Assembly (NCBI RefSeq): GCF_000831645.3
Contig: NZ_CP012559.1
Coordinates: forward strand, 2,356,001 to 2,420,000
Length of the DNA stretch: 64,000 bases
Origin: Companilactobacillus heilongjiangensis
Lineage (GTDB): Bacteria > Bacillota > Bacilli > Lactobacillales > Lactobacillaceae
Direction: 5' to 3'
The position numbers and the translations under genes were made by a program. Shown piece by piece: positions 1 to 11,600 of this stretch (the first letter of the stretch is position 1; each line of letters opens with the position of its first letter). Under the pieces are notes generated by a model that saw nothing but the letters and a program-made list of their open reading frames with translations, searched no databases and was not told where the DNA came from.

Positions 1-56
1 AACAAAAGAACATTGTTGAGACTATCTTCAATGAAGTAGAAAGAGAGCACAAATGA
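1..56 (+). CDS. sbcD: SbcD exonuclease subunit, C-terminal end (partial)
   Basis: Only the last 17 codons are in the window, reading from base 3 and ending ...FNEVEREHK followed by TGA at 54-56. The stop overlaps the ATG of the next gene (ATGA), the usual translational coupling of sbcD to sbcC. SbcD is the Mn-dependent nuclease subunit of the SbcCD complex that processes hairpins and DNA ends. Identity rests on position before sbcC, not on any motif visible here. Confidence 0.7.
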   Translation, partial: QKNIVETIFNEVEREHK

Positions 57-3000
57 AACCAATTTACTTAGAAATCAATAATTTTGGACCTCATGCACAC
101 TCAGTTATCGACTTTCGAAAACTTGATGAATCACCAATTTTCTTAATTGGTGGCGATACTGGTGCTGGAAAATCGACTATCTTTGATGCTATGACTTATG
201 CTCTCTTCAACACTACAACTAGTGATCGTGATGCTAGAGAAATGCGCAGCCAGTTTGCTGGTCCCAAAGATATTACAAAAGTCATTTTCTACTTTGAACA
301 AAGTGGCAAAATTTATAAAATCGAACGTACACCACTCCAAGTACTAGCCAAAGAACGCGGTACCGGTAATACCACCCGAAATCCCACAGCCAATTTATCA
401 GTTGTCGAAGATGTCGGTGGTATTGAAGTTGAAAGTATTGCATCAAAACCAGCCGATGTCGGAATCTCTATTACTGAAATTCTCAACTTAAACGCTGATC
501 AATTTAAGAAGATTATTCTGCTACCACAAAATGATTTCTCAGAATTTTTGAAATCTAACACCAACGACAAAGAAAAAATTCTCAAAAAAATCTTCGGTAC
601 TCAATTATTCACCGACTTTACAACTAAATTGAAAGACCATTTTGATGCAGCTAATGCTAAATCAACTGATTTTAATAACGAATTAAAGTCGCAAACTGAA
701 TCTCCTGTTTGGTCTGATGAAGAACAGACAGAATTATCGAAGACTACCAACGACCAATTGACCGTTGTCCTGAAAGGATACCTAGACCAACGTCAAACTA
801 ATTTAGTTAACGCTCAAGCAGCCGAAAAGAAAATTGATGCTGAATATGAAACTGCCGACAACAAATACCGTGCAGCCGAAACCATCAAAAACAACTTTGA
901 AAGTTTAGCTGAATCCGAACAGGAATATAAAACTAAAATCATCGACCAAACTCAAGATATCAAGTTAAAACAAACTCATATTGACGAATTAACCTGGGCC
1001 CAACCACTCCGTGAGACTGTTCGTGACCTTGATAAAATTACAACTGAACAAAAAGAAACTGCTAAAGATGAGCAAACATTCACTCAAAAATTAACAGCTT
1101 CTCAAAATGAATTGGATCAATCAAAAAAATCATTTACTAAGCTCAATTCTCAAACTAAAGAATTTGATAGCAAAAACGAGCAAGTTCAAAAGTTAAGCGT
1201 GGTTATATCAAAAGTCCAAGATATTGAAAATATTAAAAAGGCACTAGCTAAACTCAAACCCCAATTGGAACAAGCTCAACTTAACCTAACCTCTCAAACT
1301 GAGGCCGTTGAAAAAATCAAGCAGGAGATTGAAACCAAGAAACAAAGTGCCACTGATTCAGAATCCTTAAATAACCAAAAAGATAAATTAAATAACGAGA
1401 AGAACAATATCAGCGACACGCTCACTCCCTTGGCTAACAAACGTGACACAACCATTGCTGAAGCTCAACGACTTCAAGAACGACTTAAGAAATTAACCGC
1501 TGAAGCCGAGACCAAAAAATTGACACTTGCTAAAGCTAAGGCAGTCTATCAAGAAAAGATTAAAACCAGACAGACATTAATGATTGCCCAATTACGTCAA
1601 GAACTTGAAAATGGCCAACCCTGTGCTGTCTGTGGATCCACCGACCACCCTTATGCTGAACATGTAGTTACTGCTGATGAGGCCGGACTACGAAAGTCTA
1701 TGGATGAAGTTGATGACTCTCAAAAAGCCTATGCTGCAGCTGACAATGCCGTTAAAGAAATCAATCAAACATTAGATGACCTATCCGCTGAATTCAGTCA
1801 AAAGCAACTTGAATCAGTCGAGGCACTAAGAAATCTTTCATCTAAATATAATGAATTACTTGAAACGGTAAGTATCGACTTACCAGCTGAATTTGATATG
1901 GAAAAGATTCGTGACCAATTCCAAATTACACTTGATGAAATAAACAAAGAACTAAAAGCTGCTCAAAAATTAAAGCAAGAAATTCAAGCTTTGGAACAAC
2001 AGCAACAAGATATCCAAAACGATTTGTCAGCTGCCAATGCTAAAGTGGAACGTCTATTAGCACAACAACAAACACACACTAAAGATTTGGAATCTAAAGT
2101 ACAAACGCTCGATAACCCTGATGTATCCAGCACCGAATTGCTTCAACAACAAGCTCAGTTAAAACATGATTACAACGAGTTCCAAGCTAACTTGAAACAA
2201 GCTCAGAAATCATTGAACGACGCTGAAAAGAACTTCAGTAATAATCAAACTCACCTAAATGACATCAAAGGCCGTTTAACAAAACAAAACGATACACTCA
2301 AGAGTTTATCTGCCGAATTAGATCAAGCATTAAACTCTGAATCTGCTAAAACCAACGATTACGATACCTTGGATAAATGGATTCTCGAGTTAAACCAAAA
2401 TCAACTAACCGAATTGCAAAATACTATCGTCAGTTACAACAAAGAAAAAGAAATGCTAACCAACAGTATTAACAAACTCAAGAAGGCCATCGAAGGATTA
2501 GAAAAGCCTGATACAGACAAATTGAAACAAGCCCTCGACGAAGTCCAAATTCAACGTAAAGCTGCAATTTCTCAAGCCGCGACTGCCAAATCAGACTTCA
2601 ACAACGCCCAAAAGAGTTTCGACAAAGTGACAGATATCATGAAACAACAAGGAAGCTTTGCTAAAGAATTAGCTGCAATCACTAGCCTCTACAACGTTGT
2701 GAATGGTAAAGATGGCAATGACAGCAAGTTGAAACTAGAAACTTATGTCGTTCAAAACTATCTGCAACGAATTCTGTCATACGCTAATGAAACATTCCTC
2801 AATCGCTTATCCCATAACCGTTATTACTTCGTTATCTCAGAAAAAGCTGCCGATAAGCAACGTGATCACGGATTAGATATCAATGTATACGATCGAGAAA
2901 CAAACGCCATTAGATCATCTGATACCCTCTCTGGTGGTGAAACATTTATCGCTGCCCTATCAATTGCTTTATCACTCAGTGAAGTCGTTCAATCATCAGC

Positions 3001-3220
3001 CAATGGTGTGCAAATTGACGCCCTATTCGTCGATGAAGGATTCGGTTCACTCGATGATGAAACACTCAGTGAAGCCATGAATGCTCTCGAAGATATCGGT
3101 AAAAACCGGATGGTTGGTGTTATCAGCCATATTGAATCAATGAAACAAAGTATTGGTCAACAATTACTCGTCAAGAAACTTGGAGACGGTAAGAGTGAAA
3201 TTGAATTAATCAACAAGTAA
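53..3220 (+). CDS. sbcC: SbcC, SMC-like ATPase subunit of the SbcCD nuclease
   Basis: 1055 residues, the usual size for SbcC. Walker A GGDTGAGKST lies at residues 33-42. Long coiled-coil arms rich in Q, K and E flank a zinc hook CAVC near residues 524-527. The C-terminal ATPase half carries the LSGGET signature near 959 and Walker B LFVDEGFG near 990. With SbcD it would cut hairpins, protein-blocked ends and inverted repeats in the cytoplasm. The start is fixed by the ATGA overlap with sbcD. A terminator follows 5 bases after the stop. No defects are seen. Confidence 0.97.
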   Translation: MKPIYLEINNFGPHAHSVIDFRKLDESPIFLIGGDTGAGKSTIFDAMTYALFNTTTSDRDAREMRSQFAGPKDITKVIFYFEQSGKIYKIERTPLQVLAKERGTGNTTRNPTANLSVVEDVGGIEVESIASKPADVGISITEILNLNADQFKKIILLPQNDFSEFLKSNTNDKEKILKKIFGTQLFTDFTTKLKDHFDAANAKSTDFNNELKSQTESPVWSDEEQTELSKTTNDQLTVVLKGYLDQRQTNLVNAQAAEKKIDAEYETADNKYRAAETIKNNFESLAESEQEYKTKIIDQTQDIKLKQTHIDELTWAQPLRETVRDLDKITTEQKETAKDEQTFTQKLTASQNELDQSKKSFTKLNSQTKEFDSKNEQVQKLSVVISKVQDIENIKKALAKLKPQLEQAQLNLTSQTEAVEKIKQEIETKKQSATDSESLNNQKDKLNNEKNNISDTLTPLANKRDTTIAEAQRLQERLKKLTAEAETKKLTLAKAKAVYQEKIKTRQTLMIAQLRQELENGQPCAVCGSTDHPYAEHVVTADEAGLRKSMDEVDDSQKAYAAADNAVKEINQTLDDLSAEFSQKQLESVEALRNLSSKYNELLETVSIDLPAEFDMEKIRDQFQITLDEINKELKAAQKLKQEIQALEQQQQDIQNDLSAANAKVERLLAQQQTHTKDLESKVQTLDNPDVSSTELLQQQAQLKHDYNEFQANLKQAQKSLNDAEKNFSNNQTHLNDIKGRLTKQNDTLKSLSAELDQALNSESAKTNDYDTLDKWILELNQNQLTELQNTIVSYNKEKEMLTNSINKLKKAIEGLEKPDTDKLKQALDEVQIQRKAAISQAATAKSDFNNAQKSFDKVTDIMKQQGSFAKELAAITSLYNVVNGKDGNDSKLKLETYVVQNYLQRILSYANETFLNRLSHNRYYFVISEKAADKQRDHGLDINVYDRETNAIRSSDTLSGGETFIAALSIALSLSEVVQSSANGVQIDALFVDEGFGSLDDETLSEAMNALEDIGKNRMVGVISHIESMKQSIGQQLLVKKLGDGKSEIELINK

Positions 3221-3225
3221 GCAAT

Positions 3226-3259
3226 AAAAATAGCATCCCACGCTCGGGATGCTATTTTT
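3226..3259. terminator. Bidirectional terminator between sbcC and carB
   Basis: A perfect 14-bp stem (AAAAATAGCATCCC with its complement) and 6-nt loop, with an A-run on one side and a T-run on the other. It sits between two convergent genes and can serve both. Confidence 0.9.
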
Positions 3260-3263
3260 GTCT

Positions 3264-6200
3264 CTATAATGGATTAACACTGATAAAACGTTTCTCTAAT
3301 ACTTTCAAAATCGCATTAGCAGTATCAAGTGATGTATAAAGTGGCACTGAATTTAAGACTGCATTTTGACGAATAATATAACCGTCAGAATGGTGACTTC
3401 TACTCTCGCCCAAGGTATTGATCAATAATTGAATCTTATTGTGACTCAAGTAATAGACAATATCTTCTTTTGCTTGGCCGACTTCAGGGACAACTTTCGC
3501 TTTAATACCCTCTTTGTTGAGGTATGCGGCAGTTCCCTTAGTTGCCAAGATTTGGAATCCAACGTCATGGAAACGATGAGCTAATGAACTAGCTTCTTGC
3601 TTGTCGTTGTCATTGACAGTTATCAAGACATTACCAGCATCTTTAATATGTTCATTAGTTGCTTCAAAAGCTTTGTACAAAGCTTCAGTATAGTCGAGTC
3701 CGGAGCCCATAACTTCGCCGGTTGACTTCATCTCAGGTCCCAAAGCACTATCAACATTGTTTAGTTTATTGAAGGAGAATGTTGGTGCTTTAACGTGAAT
3801 CAAACGAGATTCTGGTTCCAAGCCTGGCTCTAGTCCGAGTGTATTAAAATCAGCTCCCAGAATTAGCTTAGTAGCAATTCTTGCCATTTGAATACTTGTT
3901 ACCTTACTCAAGAAAGGCACAGTCCGACTGGCACGAGGATTAACTTCAATTACGTAAGCTTGGTTATCGTGAATAACAAATTGAACATTCATGATACCGA
4001 CACACTTCAATTCTTTGGCCAATAACTTAGTGTATTTAACAATTTGAGCTTGAACTTCATCCGGAATATTTTGAGGAGGATAAACCGCCATCGAATCACC
4101 AGAGTGCACACCAGATCTTTCGATATGTTCAATGATACCTGGTAGTAAAACATTCTTACCATCACTCAAGGCATCGATTTCACATTCACGTCCGGTCAAA
4201 TATGTATCAATTAAAACTGGATGATCATTGGAAACATGAACTGCTTCGTGCATATACTTGTCGAGTTCTTCGTCAGATCTGACAATTTCCATAGCACGAC
4301 CACCGAGAACATAACTTGGACGAATCAAAACTGGATAACCAATCTTATGAGCAACTTCAAGCGCACCTTCTTGAGATGTAGCAGTACCACCAGCCGGTTG
4401 TGGAATATTCAATTTTTTAATAATTTGATCAAATAAATCACGGTCTTCTGCGCGGTTGATATCTTCAACTTGAGTACCTAAAATCTTGATACCATTTTCT
4501 TTCAAAGGTTCTGCTAAATTAACAGAAGTTTGACCACCAAATTGAACGATTGCACCGACAGGTTGTTCCAAATCGCAGACATTCAAAACATCTTCCAATG
4601 TCAAAGGTTCAAAGTACAATTTATCAGCGACTGAATAGTCAGTTGAAACAGTTTCAGGATTGTTATTGATAACGATGGCCTTATAGCCCATTTGTTGCAC
4701 AGCTCTGACACAGTGAACTGTTGAATAGTCGAATTCAATCCCCTGACCAATTCTGATTGGACCAGAGCCGAGGATTAATACCGATTTATTAGACATCTTT
4801 GCTGATTCATTTTCAGTTTCATAAGTACTGTAGAAGTAAGGAGCTGCCGCTTCAAACTCACCAGCACATGTATCAACTGTCTTGTAAGTTGGTAGAATTT
4901 CACTCTGAATTCTAAAGTGACGAATAATATCTTCATCCAAGTCATTCAAACGAGCAATGGTTTTATCAGAATAGCCTAATCGCTTAGCTTCTAAAACAAT
5001 CTCTTTATCCAATGTTCCATTAGTCAAAACTTTTTCATAGTTGATGATATTTTTGATTTTGGCAAGGAAGAAAGGATTAATCGCTGTTAAGTCTTTGATA
5101 GTTTCATAAGAAACATCACGTCTCAATAGTTCGGCGATATAGAACAAACGGTCATCAGTTGGTGTTTGAATATATTTTTCCAAATCTTCAATTGATTTAT
5201 CAGCCAGCGAATCCATAATCAAATCTTCTTGATCAATTTCCAGTGAGCGAACAGCTTTTTGTAGGGCTTCTTCGATATTTCTACCTAAAGCCATAACTTC
5301 ACCAGTTGCCTTCATTTGGGTACCAATAGTCCGGTCAGCCTTAGAAAACTTATCAAATGGCCAACGAGGAATCTTACAGACAACATAGTCCAAAGCAGGT
5401 TCAAATTGAGCAAAAGTCTTCCCAGTGATTGGATTGATAATTTCATCCAATGTCAAACCAACTGCAATTTTGGCCGCAATCTTAGCAATCGGATAACCAG
5501 TTGCTTTTGATGCCAAAGCGGAAGAACGACTGACACGAGGGTTAACTTCAATAATGAAGTAATTACTTGTTTTAGTATCGATGGCAAGTTGCACATTACA
5601 ACCACCTTCGATTTTTAAAGCACGAATAATTTTTAGGGAAACATCACGTAGTTTTTGAATTTCATTATCAGTTAACGTTTGAATTGGAGAAATAACAATT
5701 GAATCTCCGGTATGAATACCGACGGGGTCAACGTTTTCCATGTGACAAACAGCTAAAGCATTATCGGCACTATCACGCATAACTTCAAATTCAATTTCTT
5801 TATAACCAGCAATACTTTGTTCAATCAATACTTCAGTTGATGGTGAAGCTTTTAAACCACGTTCAACAATTTCTTCTAATTCAACGTAATCGTGAGCAAC
5901 CCCACCACCAGTTCCACCCATAGTAAAGGCAGGACGGATGATAACTGGAAAACCGATATCATCGACAAATTTTTTAGCTGCTTTATACGTGTGAGCTGAC
6001 TGTGAAGCAGGAACTGGTTCGTGTAATTTATTCATCAATTCCTTGAATTCTTCACGGTCTTCAGCTTCGTTGATTGTATTTAATTTAGTTCCAATAATTT
6101 CAATATCTAATTGATCTAGGATACCAGCTTCTTGCAACTGCACGGCCATATTCAAACCAGTTTGACCACCCAGAGTGGGAATAATGGCATCGGGATGTTC

Positions 6201-6440
6201 CTTTACCAAAACTTTCTCAACAAATTCCAGCGTAATCGGTTCAATATACACTTTATCGGCAATATGCTTGTCAGTCATAATCGTGGCTGGATTAGAGTTG
6301 ATCAAAACCGTCTCATAGCCTTCTTCTTTCAAAGCTAGACAAGCTTGTGTTCCTGAATAATCGAATTCGGCAGCCTGACCAATAATAATTGGACCGGAAC
6401 CGATAATCATAATTTTTTTAAGGTCTGTTCTTTTTGGCAA
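3264..6440 (-). CDS. carB: Carbamoyl-phosphate synthase large subunit
   Basis: About 1058 residues with the duplicated ATP-grasp organisation. The two halves open with [19 protein letters not shown] and [19 protein letters not shown], and an MGS-like regulatory domain closes the protein. It makes carbamoyl phosphate from bicarbonate, ATP and ammonia delivered by CarA, for pyrimidine and arginine synthesis. The start chosen is TTG at 6440 (protein [14 protein letters not shown]). A strong GGAGGGG lies 6 bases upstream; the longer frame would begin with a TTG overlapping this ribosome site. It follows carA by 15 bases and should share its PyrR-controlled transcript. Confidence 0.96.
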   Translation of the reverse strand: MPKRTDLKKIMIIGSGPIIIGQAAEFDYSGTQACLALKEEGYETVLINSNPATIMTDKHIADKVYIEPITLEFVEKVLVKEHPDAIIPTLGGQTGLNMAVQLQEAGILDQLDIEIIGTKLNTINEAEDREEFKELMNKLHEPVPASQSAHTYKAAKKFVDDIGFPVIIRPAFTMGGTGGGVAHDYVELEEIVERGLKASPSTEVLIEQSIAGYKEIEFEVMRDSADNALAVCHMENVDPVGIHTGDSIVISPIQTLTDNEIQKLRDVSLKIIRALKIEGGCNVQLAIDTKTSNYFIIEVNPRVSRSSALASKATGYPIAKIAAKIAVGLTLDEIINPITGKTFAQFEPALDYVVCKIPRWPFDKFSKADRTIGTQMKATGEVMALGRNIEEALQKAVRSLEIDQEDLIMDSLADKSIEDLEKYIQTPTDDRLFYIAELLRRDVSYETIKDLTAINPFFLAKIKNIINYEKVLTNGTLDKEIVLEAKRLGYSDKTIARLNDLDEDIIRHFRIQSEILPTYKTVDTCAGEFEAAAPYFYSTYETENESAKMSNKSVLILGSGPIRIGQGIEFDYSTVHCVRAVQQMGYKAIVINNNPETVSTDYSVADKLYFEPLTLEDVLNVCDLEQPVGAIVQFGGQTSVNLAEPLKENGIKILGTQVEDINRAEDRDLFDQIIKKLNIPQPAGGTATSQEGALEVAHKIGYPVLIRPSYVLGGRAMEIVRSDEELDKYMHEAVHVSNDHPVLIDTYLTGRECEIDALSDGKNVLLPGIIEHIERSGVHSGDSMAVYPPQNIPDEVQAQIVKYTKLLAKELKCVGIMNVQFVIHDNQAYVIEVNPRASRTVPFLSKVTSIQMARIATKLILGADFNTLGLEPGLEPESRLIHVKAPTFSFNKLNNVDSALGPEMKSTGEVMGSGLDYTEALYKAFEATNEHIKDAGNVLITVNDNDKQEASSLAHRFHDVGFQILATKGTAAYLNKEGIKAKVVPEVGQAKEDIVYYLSHNKIQLLINTLGESRSHHSDGYIIRQNAVLNSVPLYTSLDTANAILKVLEKRFISVNPL

Positions 6441-6455
6441 TTTATTCCCCTCCAA

Positions 6456-7514
6456 CTATTTGTTAATCATGTCCCAGAATTTGTTAAACAAAAAATCAGC
6501 ATCGTGTGGACCTGGCTTAGCATCCGGATGGAATTGAACTGAGAAGGCATTGTATTTAGTATGCTCAACACCTTCAACTGTTTGGTCATTCAATTCAACT
6601 TGAGTAACTTTCAAGTCTGTATCCTTAACCGATTCTTCATCAACGGCATAACCGTGATTTTGTGATGTGAAATAAATTCTGCCACTTTCAAGGTCTTTAA
6701 CCGGGTGATTGAACCCACGATGACCGAACTTCATCTTAAAAGTTTTGGCACCGTTAGCTAAACACAACAATTGGTGGCCCATACAAATCCCAAATAGTGG
6801 ATAGCGTTTTTCCAATTCAACAATCGTTGGCAAAATATCCATATGTCTAGTCGGATCTCCAGGTCCATTACTCAACATAATGCCGTCGGGCTTTAAGTTT
6901 TCAATTTCTTCTAATGGTGTATTGCCTGGTACAACTGTTACTTGCAAACATCTTTTAGTTAGTTCAGACACGATACTTTCTTTATATCCGAAATCCAGTA
7001 GTACGACATGTTTGCCGCTACCTTCAAACGTAGCTGGTGTGGGGTTGATACTTTTTTGTAATTGTTCATCGTCTAATTTCCAAGTACTGATTTGGTCTAA
7101 TAAACCTGAGTTTAAATCGTCTACGATTGCGGCTTTCAATGAGCCAGCTTTTCTAATCTTTAAAGTTATTGCACGTGTATCAATTCGTCGGATACCAGGG
7201 ACATTTTCTTGTTTCAAGAATTCATCGATTGTCATTTCACTTTGATAATTGCCAACGACATCGCTTATTTCTCGGGCTAGCACGCCCTTTATAGTAGGCT
7301 TTTGTGATTCATTAAATTTCTTGGCGACACCATAATTACCGATCATTGGTGCACAAAAGTTAATAATTTGCCCATTGTAGGATTGATCAGTAATTGCTTC
7401 TTGATATCCGCTCATCCCTGTTGTAAAAACAAGTTCGCCGATTGTTTCTGTGTCGCTTCCAAAAGCTGTACCTTCAAAGTATGTTCCATCTTCAAAAACT
7501 AGGTATCTTTTCAT
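6456..7514 (-). CDS. carA: Carbamoyl-phosphate synthase small (glutaminase) subunit
   Basis: About 352 residues. The N-terminal CPSase small-chain domain is followed by a class I glutamine amidotransferase domain with nucleophile motif GICMGHQLL and the downstream FHPDAKPGP histidine. It releases ammonia from glutamine for CarB. The start is the ATG at 7514 (MKRYLVFEDG): GGAGG lies 6 bases upstream, so the 11 extra residues of the longest frame are rejected. It is first gene of carAB, downstream of PyrR-type leaders. Confidence 0.96.
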   Translation of the reverse strand: MKRYLVFEDGTYFEGTAFGSDTETIGELVFTTGMSGYQEAITDQSYNGQIINFCAPMIGNYGVAKKFNESQKPTIKGVLAREISDVVGNYQSEMTIDEFLKQENVPGIRRIDTRAITLKIRKAGSLKAAIVDDLNSGLLDQISTWKLDDEQLQKSINPTPATFEGSGKHVVLLDFGYKESIVSELTKRCLQVTVVPGNTPLEEIENLKPDGIMLSNGPGDPTRHMDILPTIVELEKRYPLFGICMGHQLLCLANGAKTFKMKFGHRGFNHPVKDLESGRIYFTSQNHGYAVDEESVKDTDLKVTQVELNDQTVEGVEHTKYNAFSVQFHPDAKPGPHDADFLFNKFWDMINK

Positions 7515-7547
7515 ATTTGTCCTCCGAATTGATAAAAATTTGTACAT

Positions 7548-7777
7548 AAAAAGGGATGCCTACTTACCAGCATCCCTAAAGTTTTTGTCTTAGACGATTG
7601 ATATAGACTGAACCTTCGGGATCTCTCTGGACCCTATTAAAAATTCAAATTTAAAAACTTTTCACCAGTACGCGAAACCCAGAGAATCCTCTCTGTACTT
7701 CTTTCGCCTTCAAGACCTCACCGGGTCTAATTAAAAGTTATTGTTCCAATGATACAAACAACGAGGTGAATCGTCAA
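7548..7777 (-). promoter_or_regulatory. carA promoter and PyrR-type attenuator leader
   Basis: On the minus strand a promoter TTGACG-17-TATCAT (-35 at 7772-7777, -10 at 7749-7754) starts a leader of about 190 nt. It contains AGACCCGGTGAGGTCT at 7712-7728 and GTCCAGAGAGATCC within 7618-7634, both close to the published PyrR binding-loop consensus ARUCCNGNGAGGYU. A terminator (GGGATGC stem, 7553-7576, then a U-run) follows, 34 nt before the carA ATG. Known logic of the family: PyrR with UMP stabilises the anti-antiterminator and stops transcription. No alternative folding was calculated. Confidence 0.85.
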
Positions 7778-7852
7778 TACTTAAATTAAAATAATTTTAA
7801 TTTAAGTAACGTTTATATTAAATATTTTTAAGGTGATTAAAACTATAGTAAT

Positions 7853-7990
7853 AAAAAAACTTCCTCTGCCAGCAGACAAAGAAAGTTCGATTTAGAAGGT
7901 TCCCCTTACTAATTGATTACTTTCCAAGCCTCACTGGACTTAGTTAAAAGTTGTTGTACATATAATACAAAGGACGTGTTGATTCGTCAA
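7853..7990 (-). promoter_or_regulatory. Second, upstream PyrR-type leader with its own promoter and terminator
   Basis: A second promoter TTGACG-17-TATTAT (7985-7990 and 7962-7967) is followed by AGTCCAGTGAGGCTT (7926-7940), a PyrR-loop match. An imperfect hairpin with a run of seven U follows (7853-7889). No ORF lies between this leader and the carA leader, so read-through would enter the second leader. It may be a tandem control stage or the relic of a lost pyr gene. Confidence 0.75.
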
Positions 7991-8029
7991 TAGCAATTAT
8001 TGCTTAAGGACATGCTCAAGACGGCATTT

Positions 8030-8389
8030 TTAATACTTTTTATTAGGAGAACATTCTTTACTAATGTATATTTTTCTATTCTTGTATTTATTTAATGTTT
8101 TATTCACTTCTAGATTATCTGAAGCTATGTCTGGCACTGACATATGACCTTGGTCAGATAACGTGAAATAGCCTTGAGTAAAGGCATCCGAGAATATTTT
8201 AATTAAACAAGTTCCACTTCGAGGATCCAAGCGAATTTCCTTATTATCAGTTAAAGAAACTATACGAGTTGTAACTAAATCCGCCTTATTTCTACCAGAC
8301 ACAAGAGCCGATTTATAACGATAATTAAATTTTACTTTATCGGGATAGAATTTATTTACTGCATCATGGGTCTCAATTTCTTTAGTTTT
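8030..8389 (-). pseudogene. Decayed HNH endonuclease (HNH_2-like) fragment
   Basis: The frame is open from 8389 but has no ATG; an in-frame GTG at 8302 gives 90 residues. The translation (KSALVSGRNK, then RIVSLTDNKEIRLDP, then AFTQGYFTLSDQG) follows the pattern of HNH_2 domains: C-VTG, L-AHI-PW, RLDP-NG, LFD-G-ITF. The expected Cys, catalytic His and Asn are replaced (A, R and S-G). This suggests the degraded C-terminal part of a restriction-type nuclease. The family link is pattern matching by eye; an unrelated small protein is possible. Confidence 0.5.
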
Positions 8390-8513
8390 TTACAACAATG
8401 GGTTCTTTTTCCGCCGACAGGACTGGAGCTGGGATCTATTATGAAGTAATTTGTGTTGGGATTGGTTAATTACTTCCCTTACTAGATTGATATGCCCAGT
8501 ATATGTTACGCAA

Positions 8514-8561
8514 CAAAAAAATTCGTCAAACAATCAGTAACACCTGATCATTCAACGAATT
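8514..8561 (-). terminator. Terminator of the large SLAP repeat protein gene
   Basis: On the minus strand AATTCGT...GATCAG, a short loop and CTGATT...ACGAATT form an imperfect hairpin followed by seven T. It is about 60 bases after the stop at 8623. The remaining bases between 8390 and 8513 hold no gene that I can support. Confidence 0.75.
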
Positions 8562-8622
8562 CTTTCTATAAGAAATTATTTAGTTCTTGTTGAGTGTTTG
8601 GGAAGATATTTGAAACATGAAA

Positions 8623-11600
8623 TTATACTAAATCACTTGCTAGTACCCATTCATTTGTTGCAACGCGGTACATTTGCTTACCATTGATTGTTGATGTCTT
8701 GTCTGAGAACCATGCTGAACCAGCAGCTAGAGCGCGGTCCTTAATAACGTTGCCTTTGGCATCATACAAAGTTTTGAAACTACCATTTGATGTTGTGATA
8801 ATCTTGTTAACTTTTTCAAATTCGTAAACATCACTGGCTTTAACCCATTCGTTTGTAGAAACACGGTGGAAAGTTTCGCCATTAACTACCAATTTCTTGT
8901 CAGTAATCCAGTTTGAATCTTTAGCAAGAGCACGGTCCTTAATGATTTTGCCATCTTTTGTATACAATGAAGCAGTATTAATAACACCTAAAGTTGCGCG
9001 GTGGTTTTCTTCAACAGCTTTCTTCACAACTTTGATAGAAACTGTTGCATCTTTCTTACCTGTTGAAATTTTGTTTGTTTCGCCTGTAGCTAATTCATAT
9101 TCTTTAGGCAATGAAATTTCGTGCTTTTGACCAGACTTGCCAACAACCTTAGTTGAATGAACTTTTTCACCTGATTGATGATCAACAAAATGAACAGTTG
9201 TTGTAAATTCTTTAGCAGTTACTTCTGGTGTTTCTGGAGTTGTTGGCTTAGTTTCAGCTGGCTTTTGAGTAGCAGTTTCAGCTGGTACAATGTGAACTGT
9301 CACTTTACCATAACTTACAGCAAATGTTTGACCTTCAACTAGTTTGTAGCCTGCTGGTGCGGTAACTAATTCTGCTGACACTGATGTGGCACTATCTTTA
9401 ACGTCTTTGATTACGCCATCAGCAATTTTAACAGTTGTATCTTTATCATTAACATACTTAACTGTAACATCTGATTTCTTTACTTCGCCATCAGCATTAA
9501 TGTTGATTGGTTTAACGTGTACTAAAATACGACCATGCTTGATAACAATCAATCTACGACCACTGATTTGGTAGCCTTCTGGTAGTGGAACTGTTTCGTG
9601 AGCAACTTTTCTAGCATTTTTAGCTACTGTCATTGTTGAATCAGCAAGCTTGTTCATGTTGTTTGTTGAATCTAAATACTTAACAACAATTTGCTTTGTT
9701 TCTTCGGCTGGTACAACATGAACTGTCACTTTACCGTAGCTTACAGCAAATTTTTGATCTGCAACTAGTTTGTAACCTGCTGGTACGGTAACTAATTCTG
9801 CTGATACTGATGTGGCATCATCTTTGACATCTTTAATTACACCATCTGAAAGCTTGGCCTTTGGATCCTTATCATTAACATATTTAACGATAACGTCTGA
9901 CTTGCTTACTTCATGACCACTATAAACGTTGACTGGTTTAACGTGTACTAAAATGTGACCATTCTTAATTGAAATTAATCTACGAGCACTAACTTGATAA
10001 CCGTCTGGCACTGGAACTGTTTCGCCGGCAACTTTTCTAGCATTTTTAGCTACTGTCATTGTTGAATCAGCAATCTTGTTCATGTTATTTGTTGAATCCA
10101 AATACTTAACAACAATTTGCTTTGTTTCTTCGGCTGGTACAACGTGAACTGTCACCTTGCCATAGCTAACCGCAAACTTTTGACCTTCAACCAGTTTGTA
10201 ACCTTTTGGTGCTGATACTAAATCGGCTGATACCGATGTGGCGTCATCTTTAACATCCTTAATTACACCATCTGAAAGCTTAGCTTTTGGATCCTTATCG
10301 TTAACATATTTAACAATTACATCTGACTTGCTTACTTCATGACCGGCGTTAAAGTTAACTGGCTTAACGTGTACTAAGATATGACCATGCTTAACAACAA
10401 TCAATCTACGACCACTGATTTGGTAGCCTTCTGGTAGTGGAACTGTTTCGTGAGCAACTTTTCTAGCATTCTTGGCTACTGTCATCTTTGAGTCAGCAAG
10501 CTTGTTCATATTGTTAGTTGTATCAAGATATTTAACAGTGATTTCCTTTGTTTCTTCAGCTGGCACAACGTGAACCGTTACTTTGCCATAGCTAACTGCA
10601 AACTTTTGACCCGAAACTAATTTGTAACCCTTTGGTGCTGATACTAAATCCGCTGATACTGATGTGGCATCATCTTTAACATCCTTGATAACTCCATCAG
10701 TAATTTTGTCATTGATATTTTTATCATTAACATACTTAACGATTACATCTGACTTGCTCACTTCATGACCGGCGTTAAAGTTAGCTGGCTTAACGTGTAC
10801 CAAAATATGACCATGCTTAATTGAAATCAATCTACGACCACTGATTTGGTAACCATCTGGTAGTGGAACTGTTTCATGAGGAACTTTCTTAGCATTCTTA
10901 GCAACTGTCATTGTAGAATCGGCAAGTTTATTCATGTTATTTGTTGTATCGAGGTATTTAACAACAATTTGCTTTGTTTCTTCAACGGGAACGACATGAA
11001 CAGTCACTTTACCATAACTAACGGCAAACTTTTGGTCTTCAACTAGCTTGTAACCCTTTGGTGCAGAAACTTGAGCAGCTGAAACTGATGTGGCATCGTC
11101 CGCAACATCTTTGATTACACCAGCAGTGATTTTATCACTAGCATTTTTATCGTTAACATAATTAACAACAACGTCTGACTTACTTACTTCATGACCGGCA
11201 TTAAAGTTAACTGGCTTAACGTGTACCAAGATATGACCACGTTTAATTGAAATCAATCTGCGACCACTGATTTGATAACCATCTGGTAATGGAACAGTTT
11301 CGCCGGCAACCTTCTTGGCATGCTTTGCAACTGTCATTGTGCTGTTAGGGATCTTCTTCGTGTTATTTGTTGAATCAAGATACTTAACAGTAATTTCTTT
11401 GGTTTCTTCTACTGGAGCAACTGGGGCAACAGGTACCACGTGAACTGTCACTTTACCGTTGTCGATAGCAAAGTTTTGGCCTTCAACCAATTTATAACCG
11501 TTTGGTACAGAAACTTGTTGTGCATCAACGGCTGTAGCATTTTCAGCAACATCCTTGATGATGCTGTCAGCGATTGTTGTATTAGCATCTTGGTCATTTA

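Noticed and set aside
7548-7777. carA leader as a T-box or other tRNA-sensing leader
   Set aside because: No TGGTACCGCG T-box sequence; the PyrR-loop consensus fits better and matches the gene product.
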